64,000 nt of DNA from Medakamo hakoo (taxonomy: Eukaryota > Chlorophyta > Trebouxiophyceae > Coccomyxaceae): the NCBI GenBank assembly GCA_026636295.1, contig CP089459.1, positions 558,001 to 622,000 of the forward strand, read 5' to 3'. Below are positions 20,547-30,644 of the stretch, piece by piece. A program made the position numbers and the translations under genes. Every line of letters begins with the position of its first letter. Positions within the stretch are counted from its first letter, which is position 1. The notes beneath the pieces were generated by a model that was not told the DNA's origin, did no database searches, and saw only the letters and a program-made list of their open reading frames with translations.

Positions 20547-21278
20547 ATGGCGCCTGAAAAGCGCTGCGCGGGCGGGCGTGGTGGTGGAGCGCGGCCGCGC
20601 TCGCCGGCCGGCCGGGCTGCGTCGACGCGCACGAAAGCCAGTGCGAGTGACGCTCAGACCGCCGCCACCACCACCGCCCGCCGTGGCGGACGCAGCGCCA
20701 GCACCGCAAAGGAGAGCGGAGGCAAGACGGCGTTCGTCACTGTCGGCACGACACGCTTTGATGCCCTGGTGGCCGCCGTCGACGCGCCGGCCTTCAAAAC
20801 CGCGCTGGCAGAGCGAGGGTTCAGTCGTTTAGTTGTCCAGGCGGGAGCGTACGAGGCGCCGGCGGCGCCGGCGCCGCCGGCGGCGCGCCGCGGCGGCGGC
20901 AAACGCAAAGCCTCGCCTCATCTCTCTGTCGACCGTTTTGCCTACGCGCCCTCCCTGGCCGCGCACATGGCCGCCGCCGACCTCGTCATCTCCCACGCCG
21001 GCGCCGGCTCGCTCTTTGAAGCCTTGCGCGGCGGCAAGCCCACTATCGCCGTCCCCAACCCCGCGTTGATGGGCGACCACCAGGGCGAGCTCGCGCGCAC
21101 GCTCGCGGCGGGTGGACACGTCACGGTCGCGAGCCCGTCCGCGGCGGCCCTCGTGGAAGCGGTGCGCACCGTGAATTTGGAGCGGCGGGCGGCGACGTGG
21201 GAAGCTGGAAGCCCTGCGGGGATTGTGGCGGCACTGGACGAGCTGGCGGGGCGGACGAAGAAAAAACAGCGGGTGTGA
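20547..21278 (+). CDS. ALG13: ALG13-like catalytic subunit of UDP-GlcNAc transferase (N-glycosylation)
   Basis: Single exon, 243 residues. After a 60-residue Ala/Arg/Thr-rich extension the GT-B C-terminal-type domain starts with KTAFVTVGTTRFDALV, continues with RLVVQAGAY, FAYAPSLAAHMAAADLVISH, AGAGSLFEALRGGKPTIAVPN, LMGDHQGELARTL. These are the ALG13/MurG UDP-GlcNAc-binding motifs. With ALG14 it adds the second GlcNAc to the dolichol-linked precursor on the cytosolic face of the ER. No other in-frame Met precedes the domain, so the ATG 15 nt after the CSL4 stop is the only reasonable start. That leaves no room for an independent 5' leader outside CSL4. Confidence 0.93.
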   Translation: MAPEKRCAGGRGGGARPRSPAGRAASTRTKASASDAQTAATTTARRGGRSASTAKESGGKTAFVTVGTTRFDALVAAVDAPAFKTALAERGFSRLVVQAGAYEAPAAPAPPAARRGGGKRKASPHLSVDRFAYAPSLAAHMAAADLVISHAGAGSLFEALRGGKPTIAVPNPALMGDHQGELARTLAAGGHVTVASPSAAALVEAVRTVNLERRAATWEAGSPAGIVAALDELAGRTKKKQRV

Positions 21279-21352
21279 AAAAGAAAAAAAAAACTCTCGC
21301 CCTTCACTTTCTCATTTTTTATTCCACGGCCTCCGAAGAGCGCTCATCCTCA

Positions 21353-23340
21353 ATGTCTCGCCTGGCCGGCGTCCTGGTGGACGCCCTCTTCCCGCCGGCT
21401 GCCGACGCCCTAGCCCGCGCCCTGGACGAGGTGGGCGCCCGCCTGCTCTTTGGCGGTGGCGGCGGCGGTGGCGGCAGCAGCAACCAGGCGTCGCGCCCGC
21501 ACCTGGCCCTCGGCCTCGTCGCCCGCCAGCCGTCCGGCGCCGCGCCGGCGCCCCGGTCGGTGGCCAAGGTCCAGGTGAGGGGTGGAGGGGTGGAGCCGAG
21601 GCGGGTGGGAGGCGTGCCGAGGGTGCGGTTTCCTCTCCTCACCGCCTCTCCGACCTCCCACCACGACAGATCCTCGTCCGGCCGGGCCCGCTCGACCCGC
21701 GCGATTTCGCCAAGCTGCCCAAGCTCGCCGCCCTGGCCGCGTCGCACGCGTCCGAGACCGCGGGCACGACGGACGCCGACGCTGAAGCGGGCGCGGCCGC
21801 GCTGAAATCGTTTGTCGGCCTCATCTCCCGGGCGGCGGGCGCGGCCACGGCCGCGGCCGTCGCCGCCGGGGCGGGCGCGCCCGCCGCCCAGCCGGCCGTC
21901 CACATGTTTGCCCACGGCTTTGGCGCGTCGCCCGCCGCCTGGGCGGCCGCCCTGGCGGCCTGCCCACCGGGCATCGCCATTAAATTCCACGCCTTGCCGT
22001 CCGGTTTGCCGCCGGCACGGGCGGCGGAAGCCGGGCGGGCGCTGGCCCGCTTTGCGGACGAAGCCGTCGCGGCGGCCGAGGCGGCCACGCTCGCCGTCCT
22101 GCCCTCCGACCCGGCCGCCCTGCGCGCCGCCCTGCTGGCCGGCCTGTTCCGGGACCTGGCGGGCACGGCCACGCCGAGTCCGCTGACCCTGCACTTGCCC
22201 GCGCACGCCGGCGCCACCACGTCCATCGCGTGCGTCGCCCAGGCGGAGGTGACGCCCCTCGCCGCGCCCGTCCTGCGCGGCCACGCCCGCACGTGCCCCT
22301 GCCACGGCGCGCCCGTGTGGACGGCGGGCACGACGCCGGCGTACCCAGCTGCCGTCTGTCCGCACACAGGCCGGACCCTGCGCCTGGACGCGTGCCCGCC
22401 GGACGCCCGATCCCTGCGCGTGGGTGGCACCGGCGCGCCCCTGACGCTCGCGCCGACGGCCGTCGCGGCCGCGGCCGCGGAGGAGCTGGTCTTGCGCGAC
22501 GGCGGCGGCGCGGACGACGCGGGACCGCCCTCCTTGCACATCGTCGCGTGCGTGCCGGCTGCCAGCCTGGACGCGGGCGCCCTGCACGGCGTGCCGACGG
22601 TGGTGATGGCCGACCCGCTGGCGGACGACGAGGAGGGCGAAGGGCAGCGCCCCGGCCGCGCTGCCCACGACCACCCGCCGGGCGGCCCGCGCGGCGGGGA
22701 CCCGTTTGCCGGGCCGTCTGACGACGACGACGACAACGGCTTTGAAGACATGCAGGCCGCCCGCTCTCCTCCCTTACCCTCCACCGGCCCGCCACAGTCC
22801 GTGCGCATGTTCGCCGGCTTGTGCACGGCCCTGCGCCTGCGCGGCGACGCGCTGGTCGCCGCCGCCCGCGCCGACTTGCTGACCGCCTCCGCCCCACCCA
22901 CCTCGCTCCTGCGATACTACGCCTTGCGCCCGGCCGCGGACGCGGACTGCCTGCTGGTCGTCGGCCTGGCGGGCGATGAGGAGCGCGTGCCGCTGACGGT
23001 CGCGCCGCCGCGGGCTGGGGGCGGTGGCGGGGACGGGGCGGCTGAGTTGGCCGCCGTCGTGACGGCCCTGGACGCCGTCCGCGTCAGTGCGGGCGTGGGC
23101 CCGGCATCTTTATCTTGCGGCCTGCGCGACCGCCTGCCGGGCTTGGCGGCCCGGTGCGTGGCGACGCAGGCGGTCGTCCCGCCGCTGCCTGCTGCTGGAG
23201 GGGGTGGTAAGGCTGGAGGGTCGGGCGAAGCCAGTGGCTCTCGCCAGCCTGCTGCCGGCGGCGGCGGCACCAAGCGCCGCAAGCCCTTGGCGGCGGCCGC
23301 GGCCGCCCTGTGCCTGGCGTCCACGGCGGTGCGGGAGTGA
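21353..23340 (+). CDS. Uncharacterised protein with a CxCH...CxH metal-site-like motif
   Basis: Exons 21353-21574 and 21670-23340 join in phase 0 for about 630 residues. I do not recognise the family. Visible features are a hydrophobic amphipathic start (LAGVLVDALFPPAADALARAL), a mixed alpha/beta region with HMFAHGFGAS, a compact Cys/His cluster at about residues 283-306 (CPCHGAPV ... CPHTGRTL) that could bind zinc, an acidic low-complexity loop (SDDDDDNGFEDM, about residue 435), a conserved-looking SVRMFAGLCTALRLRGDALVA / SLLRYYALRPAADADCLLVVGL block, and a basic C-tail (TKRRKPL). The basic tail hints at nuclear location (inference). The start lies 74 bp after ALG13 on the same strand. Confidence 0.7.
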
Positions 23341-23767
23341 GTGGAGAGTGCGTGCGTGTGAAACGAAACGGCGGAAAAAAGTCAACCACTCCAAAGCACT
23401 CTCTCTTGCAGTTCATTCGTTTTGTTCTCGATAATCTCTTTCCCGCGCGCACTCTCTTTTTGTCTTTTTCGGTAAAGGGGAAGGGGGGGCCTGCTCACTC
23501 GGTAAAATCGTATAGACGGGGGGTTCGACGCGCGCTCAAAGGAGGAATGAGGGACAGGGCTGCTGTGTGCGCCCTCAAACCTCCCGCAACACCCTGCGCA
23601 GCGTCTCGCTCCCTCAAAAAAAGAAGGAAAAAGGGGGGAACGGACGCACACTTCTCTCGCCATGCGCACACGCACGCACACACGCACACACACTCGGTTT
23701 TCCAGCCCCTACGAGAAAAAGCAAAAGACGGAAGAAAGACAACGGACAAAAAAAAAGGCGCGCTCTC
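23341..23767. other. Convergent intergenic region with CA-rich tract
   Basis: Region between the Cys/His protein and the bromodomain gene 3' ends. It contains poly-A runs and an imperfect CA/CGCA tract at about 23664-23695. No gene seen. Confidence 0.6.
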
Positions 23768-26700
23768 TCAAGCGCCGCTGGGCGCCATGGCCATGTCGCC
23801 GCCGCCGCCCGCCGGGGCAGGGCCGGGTAGGCCGTCGCCCGACGCGCCGACGCCGACTTCTTCGTCTAGGAGCGCGGCCAGGTCTTCGGCCACGGTGGTG
23901 GCGGCCGCAGCAGCGACCGCCGCCGCGGCAGCGTCGTCCAGCGCACCGCGCCCGCCCACGGACGCAGAGACGGACATCTGGTGCTCCACGGCGGCGGCAC
24001 GGGACGCGCCGCCGGCAGCCGCACGAGAAGCCGAGCGCTTGGGCGGCCGGCCGCGCGGGCGCGGGGACGCGACGGCCGTGTCGTCGCCGTCGGCACCAGC
24101 CGCGGGCGCGGAACGCGCGGTCGCCAGCGCGGCCGTCGACACGTCCGGCGCGGCCGTGCCTCCAGCGGGCGCGGACGCGGTCAGGCCGGTCGTCGTCGTC
24201 GTCGTCACCACGTCGCCGCCCGACCCGGACGACGGCGGCGGCTTGGTGGACGCGGGTTTCGGCCCGCTGCCAGCCGCGCCGCGGCGCGCGCCGCGGCCGT
24301 CCGCGGCCTTGACAGCGGCCTCGAACCGGGCGCGTTCCTCGGCTTCGCCGCCGGCGTGCCGGGCCGCGAACGCTTCGTCGTCCGTCGCCTCGTCCTCACT
24401 GCCGTCAAAGGGTGGCGGGAGTGGTGGGGGAGGCGGGTCGGCGCCGTCGAAACCCGCGGCGTCGACCGCGGCGAGCGCAGCGGCCAGGTCGGGCGGCAGG
24501 TCGGCCATCAGGAGGGAGACGGCCGGCGCGGGCGTGGGGGAGGGCCGGGCCGCGCCGGCGCCGCCGTGGCGGGCGCGGGCAGCCGCCGCCGCGCTGGGGC
24601 CTCTCCCGCCGCCTTTACCGCCAGACCGGATGTGGGCGCGCAAAGCGGCCACGGTCGCGTCGCGCGCTTTCGCCGCGGCCGGGTCGAGCGTGCGGACGCG
24701 AGGCGTGGAGATGGGCGCGACGGGCGCGCGCTCGACAAATTTAGGCGCGCCGCCCGGCAGGGCCGGCATGACGATCTCGGACAGGGCGTACTCGGTGCGG
24801 CGGCGCTTGAGGGAGGGGCCGGACATGAAGTGGGGCGTCGCGCCGCCCGACCGCTCCCCGCCACCGTCGGCGCGCGAGTCGCCGTCGCCCGCCCCACGGT
24901 CGCCGCGGCGGGCGGACCGGTCACGCCGGTCACGCCGGTCCCCCGCACGCGGCGTGGTGGCGGGCTTTGAAAGGCCGCCGCGCGTGGTGGTGGTGGTGCG
25001 GTCGCGGCGGCGGTCGGCTTTCGCCGAAGAGGGGCGGGCGGCCGGGCGGCCACTACCCACCCGGTCGCGGCCGGGCGCCCCGCCAAACTCTTGCACCGCC
25101 GCGGCCGCGGCCGCCGCCGCCGCAGCGGCTTGCATGGCCGCCGCGCGGCGGGCAGCAGACGGTGGCAGCAGGCGCAAGCGCAACGCGTCCACGGCCCGGC
25201 CCGCCGCGTCCAGGGCGGCGTGCGCGAGCGCGGGGAAGGCCCGCGCGTCGGCGGCCAGGGCGGCCGCGGCCGCGGCACCACCCGCCGAAGGCCGCGGCGG
25301 CGCCGGAATGGCCGCCAGCGCCGCAAAGTACGGGTGGGACGCTAGGTCGGCCGGGGAGAGGCCAGGGAAGGGTGCCCGGGCCCGGCGGGCGCGCGGCGCG
25401 TCGCCCGGCAGCGTCGACGGACGAGGAGGCGGCGCGGGCTTTTTCTGCGCGCCGTCGTCGTCTCCGCCGTCCTCTTTCGCCGGTGCGGCCGCGGCCGCCG
25501 CGTCCATGCGGGCGAGCCGCTCCACGTACCGAGCCTCGTCCCGGCGCAGCTGGCGCATGCGAGCCTCCAACCAGCGCAGGCGCCACTCCAAGGCCCGGGC
25601 CGCGGGCGTGGGCGGCGCGGTCAGGGACGGAGCGCCGGCCGCGGCGTTGTCGCCCTCTCCACCAGGCACGACGACCGCGCCCGGCCCGCCGAGCGGCCAC
25701 GCACCCGGCGCCGTCGCCGCGCCGTCCGCCGCCTCATCGTCCGACGAGCCCGCGTACGCGGAAAAGTCTGCGTCCTCGTCCGTGGCGTCGTCGTCCAGGC
25801 CCCAGGTGGCGGGTGGCAGGGACGGCGGCGGGCGGATGCCGAGGAGCGAGGCCGCCTCGTCCGCGGCCGTGCGGGCGGCCGGCGCCGGCGCCGCGCCGCC
25901 CTCGCTCGCCGTCGGCGGAGGAGGCGCGGCGGGTTCGACCGCCATGTCTTCCGCTTTTGGCGCGTCCAAGCTCACAGCAGAGGCCAGGCTGGGCGGCAAG
26001 AGCGCGGCAACCGCTTCGGGCGGGAGCAGCGCGGCGGCAGCCGCGCCGTCGCCCGCGGCGAGCGCGGCGACCGCCGCACCCAGCGCACCTTTCACCGGCG
26101 GGCCCGCCAGCGAGGCCGGCGGCAGGAGCATGCTGGCCGCCAGGTCACCCGACCCACCGCCAGCGCCGGTCGCGACTTTGACGCCGTTGCGGGCGCCGGC
26201 AGCGGCGGCGGCGAGCGCGACGCCGGCAGCGGCGGCGCGGGGGCCGCGCGGAGTGGACCCACCCGAGTCGCCCACGCTTGCGGCGACGGCCGCGGCAGCG
26301 GCCGCGCGGCGGGCGGCGGCAGCGGCAGCGGAGGCAGCAGCCGCAGAGGCGGCGGCTTCACGCTCCGCCGCTTCTTCGGCAGCCGCGGCGGCGGGGCCCT
26401 CAGGGTGTAGGGCCGCCAGGGCCGACCGCCCAGCCGCGGCCGCCGCCCCACTCAGCGCGCGGCGCCCGGCGCGCTGCAGCGCGCCCGCCGCCTTGTGCAC
26501 GCGCGACTTGCGCCGGTTGAAGGTCAGGCCGTTGCGGCAGATGAGTTCAAAGTCGGCGGTCAGCTGGCGCCATGTGCGGTAGTGGCGGGCGCGGACCTGT
26601 CGGACGAGAGTGGTGGTTTTGTGATGAGGAGGGAGGAGCGTGTGAGGGAATCGTGCGAGAAGAAAAGAGCGCCTGCGTCCGTGCGAGCCTCTCGCGACGA

Positions 26701-27512
26701 GAGGGGGCGGGAACGGAGCCCGCGGCGCCGCGGTCGGTTGCGGCCGTGGTGGGCGGCGTGAATGCCCGTAAACCGCTCTGCCACCCACACGGGCGAGCAG
26801 CTGAGACGCACGGCTGTCCGCCAAGGTGGGTGGCGTCGATGGACCGCGCCGTTTTCGAGGGGCGGCCCCCGCGTGCCTTGCTGGCTTTTTGGCCCCATCG
26901 CATGCAGGAGCGGAGCTTGCCGCCGTCGAGGGAGCGGCGTCGCCGCGCTTTTTCCTGCCCCAGGCCCCTCGCCGCACCACCACCACGCCCTCTCCCGCAA
27001 CGAACCTTGGCCTTGATCATCGCGAAGGACATGGGGTTGGCGACGATCGTGTAGTAGTTGGGCACGGCGACCGGGTCGACGGGAAACAGGAAAAACTTGT
27101 CCGTGTCGGTCGCGGCCGCTGCGTCCAGGATCGCGTCCAGCTGGGCCGCCGCTGCCAGCTCGGTGGGCCCTAGCGACGGGTCCGGATCCGGCAGGGTGGG
27201 TGGGACGCCCGACCCTTGGGGAGGTGGGGGCGGGCCGGGCGGCACACCGCCAGCAGACCGTGCGGGCGCCGACGGCAGCGGCGCGGAAGCGGGCGCAGAG
27301 CCACCGCCGCCAGCTTCGCCTGCGCCCACCGCGGGCACGGGTCCAGGCGGAGGAGGGGCCATGGACCCAGCTGCCGCGCTGCGTGGTGGACCACCCGGCT
27401 CCGAGGCGGACCGCGGCGGCGAGCCAGCAGAGGCGTTGCCACCCGCCGCGGCCGCAGCGCTGCTTTTCCCGGGCAGCCCGGCCTCACCGCCAGCCGACTC
27501 GGCCGGCGGCAT
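23768..27512 (-). CDS. Bromodomain protein (BRD7/9 or plant BRD1/2/13-like)
   Basis: Exon 1 27006-27512 and exon 2 23768-26596 join in phase 0 for about 1111 residues. The single bromodomain spans about residues 122-215 and is split by the 409-nt intron: KFFLFPVDPVAVPNYYTIVANPMSF and MIKAK before it, YRTWRQLTADFELICRNGLTFN after it. The acetyl-lysine-binding Asn is at about 196. The remainder is Ala/Pro/Asp-rich with no clear second domain, but holds short charged helices (WRLRWLEARMRQLRRDEARYVERL). Similar single-bromodomain proteins are subunits of SWI/SNF remodellers in plants and animals; assignment to that complex is inference. It is divergent from ASCC2. Confidence 0.85.
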
Positions 27513-27800
27513 GGTGGCGCGCGGGGCGTCGCGTGCGAGCCGCGAGCTATCCCAGCGGGACGGCCAGGGGAAGGCTCCGCTGGGCGTGCGCGCGGGTTCT
27601 TCTTTTTTGCTTTTTAGGACTGGAGAGTGAGTGAGAACGGGTCACAGCACTTGGCCACAAAGCAAAAAAAAAAAAAGAAGACGAGAGGGAGGAGAGAGGC
27701 ACGCGGCCCCGGCGTGGAGGGCACGCGGCAGCAGGGCGGGCCGTCCTACCACACGCCGCACGCACGGACGAGGCCGCCCGCCTCCCCCCGCTAAAACAGC
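27513..27800. promoter_or_regulatory. Shared divergent promoter region (bromodomain protein / ASCC2)
   Basis: 288 bp between opposed ATGs. It contains an A-rich run (about 27664-27678) and T-rich leader of the bromodomain gene. No TATA seen. Confidence 0.45.
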
Positions 27801-30571
27801 ATGGTGGCAGACGAGGTGCGTGGAGGCTGTGGCGGCGGCGGCGAACAAAACCATTCGGGCGGCGGCCCGGAAAATAAAAAAAACCAACCTTGCCTCCTCT
27901 CCCTCCCCTTCCAGGCGACGGCGGCGGCGCCACAGCCGCAGCCCTTCATCCCTTACCTACCCAGCGATGCACGGGCATCGACTGCTTCACCCTCAGCGCC
28001 TGCAGCGGCAGCAGCCGCTTTAGAGTCTGCCCTGCGCTCGCCTGCGCCTGCCTTCTGGGCCGGCCTGTTGTTGCACAGAGGGGACGCGACTGCTGCACCC
28101 AGCCCTGCCCGCACCGGCCTGGCAGCCGCCTTGAACTCGTACCTGCAGCACGCACGGTGCGTTTTGTGGGGGTGGGGCGTGGAGGCGTGCGACCCGCCTC
28201 CCCCTTTTTTTCCTCCACCCCACCCCCTCCCCCTCTCATCCCACCTCCACCTCCCTCCATCCTCCGTCCAGGCGCCCGCACGACCCGCCATCCCCAACCC
28301 CGCCCACCCCTGCCGACCGGGCGCTGCACCGATCCACCCTGCTGACCCTGCTCCGCCTGGTAACGACGGGCGAGGCGGGCGGGCCCGACCCCGCCGCTCA
28401 AGCCGCGGCCCTCCGCGGCGGTGGGCCCGCCCGACCTCCACTCGTCTCCCTGCCCACGCTGCTGGACGCCGCCGCTCTCTACGGCGCGGGGCCCAACGCC
28501 CCGCTGGTCGCCACGCTGTTTCAACGCGCTTTAACGCTCTTACCAGAGCTGGGCCCGGCGTGGGAAGCGGCGTGCCCGGACTTGGCCGCGTCGTTGGGCG
28601 GGGTGCAGGCCCAGCTCGCCCAAGCCGCGGCCGGGCTGCGGCGCAGTGGCGGCGGCCCGGACACCGCCGACCTCGTCCGCACGGTCGGTGCCGGCATTTC
28701 CTTTGCCCGTGACGCGGCCGCGACGCTCGCCTCCGTCTCCGCCGCGTCGCCCTCGCCCTTTGCGTCGGGCCTGCTCGCCGCGGGCGGCGGGTGCGTCGTC
28801 GGCGCACTGGCAGCCCTGCACGACGACGCGGCGCCCGGTGTGGCGTCGGCTTTGCGTGGGCTCGTCGCGACGGGTGGACAGGCCAGCACGGCTGCGACAC
28901 AGGTGAGAGGTTGAAAGAAGCGGGTGGAAGGAGACGCGAGGACACGCACAAAAAGCATCTGATCCGAGCTGTGGTTTTTTGGCGCTCTCAACCGCCCCAC
29001 GGTCTTTATCATGCATGCGAGATGGAGAGGCCGCGGTTAGATAACCCGGCGGGTGCTTGTGTGGTACGCTGTGCCTCTGTACAGCGTCCACGCCTTCCCA
29101 TCGCCTGCCTGCGGTATGATCCCCGCGCAACACAAAAAAAAATGGAATTTTTTCTCACCAAATTTTTTCCACCCCTCAAACACAAAAACAGGCGCTCGCC
29201 CAGGTCGACGCCCTGCGTATCGACTACGAGGACGCCTTGGGTGCGGCCGTCCGGTCCGCCCTATCAGAAGGCGGCGGCGAGAGCGAGCCGGCGGGCCTGG
29301 GCGAGGCGCTGGTCGCGGCCCTGGCTGCTGCTTCAAGTGCTGCGACGACGACCGCCACCTCCTCTTCCGCTCATTTACTGCCCGCCACAGCCGCCCGGTG
29401 CGGCCTGCCGGCCCGCATCGCGGACGCGCTGGCGGCGGGGCGCCTAGCCCTGGACGGCGTGCAGCGGGAGTACCTGGAAGCGCTGCTGACGGCGACGGCG
29501 GGCGGCGGCGGCGGTGGGCCGGCCGTGCCCGCAGCAGGTGCGCCGCAGCACCCGCCCGCTCCATCATCATCGTCCGGCCCGCCCACCCCAGACCCCACCA
29601 CCCGCGCCTCCCTGGCCTCCACCATCACGGACGTCCTCCCTCACATCGGCGCGGGCTACGCGACGGCGTGCCTGGCCGCCCTGCGGTGGGACGCGCAAGC
29701 CGCGCTCGCGGCCCTGCTGGACGGCGCCCCCCCACCCGCTGTCGCGGGCATGGACCCGGGCACGGCGGCCTGGGAGCCGGGGCCTGGCGCTGCTGGTGGC
29801 GGTGGTGGCCATGTGGACCGCAAGGGCAAGGGCAAGGTGGGCGTGGCCGGAGCACTGGCCGCGCCGCCAGCTCCGCCTCCACCCCCACCCCCACCCCCGC
29901 CGCCCCAACAACCGCCTGCCGTCTCCCGGTCCGTCGCCCGTTTCTTAGAAGGCGCGGGCGTGGCGCCCGACCAGCGGGCCGCCTTGCGCGCCGCCACCCT
30001 GGCCGCCGGCGCCTGGAGCGAGGGAGAGGAAGGCGGAGGCGGCGGCGACGACGACGACGACTTTGACGACGAAGACGACGGCGGCGCGGCGGGCGCGGCG
30101 GACGGGCTGTCGGACGCGGAGGGGGTGGGCGGCGGACCGGCCCTCCCCTCCTCCTCGTCCTCGTCCACGTACTACGTCGCGGACGGCAAGGTGTACAACT
30201 ACAAAAAGGCTGTCGCCTCCGCCGTCCGCGGGCCGGGCGGCGTGCAGGCGGCGCTGGCGGTCGCCGAAGCCAGGGCGGCCGAAGTGCACGGGCGGGGGCC
30301 GGGCGGCAACAAGGCTGCTGGCGTCGTGCCGCCGCCGCCGCCGCCTGCCGGCGGACGCGGCCGTGGCGGTGGGCGTGGAGGCGGTGGGCGTGGAGGCGGG
30401 CGTGGTGGTGGCGGCCGCGGTGGCCGTGGCGGCCCGCCACCCGCCGACGGCGCGGCTGGTGGGAGCGGCGACGCTCGCGCCCACGCACGCGCAGAGCGGC
30501 ACAAAGCCGCGGCGGGCAACCACCACCGCCGGGACCGGGCGGCACAGAAAGCTGGGAGGGGGATGCTCTGA
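27801..30571 (+). CDS. ASCC2: ASCC2-like CUE-domain protein (ribosome quality-control trigger complex)
   Basis: Exons 27801-27815, 27915-28156, 28272-28902 and 29192-30571 give about 755 residues; the first coding exon holds only MVADE. The N-terminal half is the helical ASCC2 region (AFWAGLLL; LLTLLRLVTTGEAGG). A CUE domain sits at about residues 440-476 (STITDVLPHIGAGYATACLAAL, ALLDG), which binds ubiquitin. The C-terminus carries the family tail: STYYVADGKVYNYKK, then Gly/Arg repeats and RHKAAAGNHHRRDRAAQKAG. ASCC2 with the ASCC3 helicase splits collided ribosomes and acts in alkylation repair. The RGG-rich insertion near the end is an RNA-binding-type sequence. It is convergent with ISE2 (73 bp between stops). 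Confidence 0.87.
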
Positions 30572-30644
30572 TGGTGTGTGGGTCTGCTGTAGAAAACATG
30601 AGGCTTTAGCAAAACACTGCTTCTCTTTTCCTTTTTTTTTCTCT

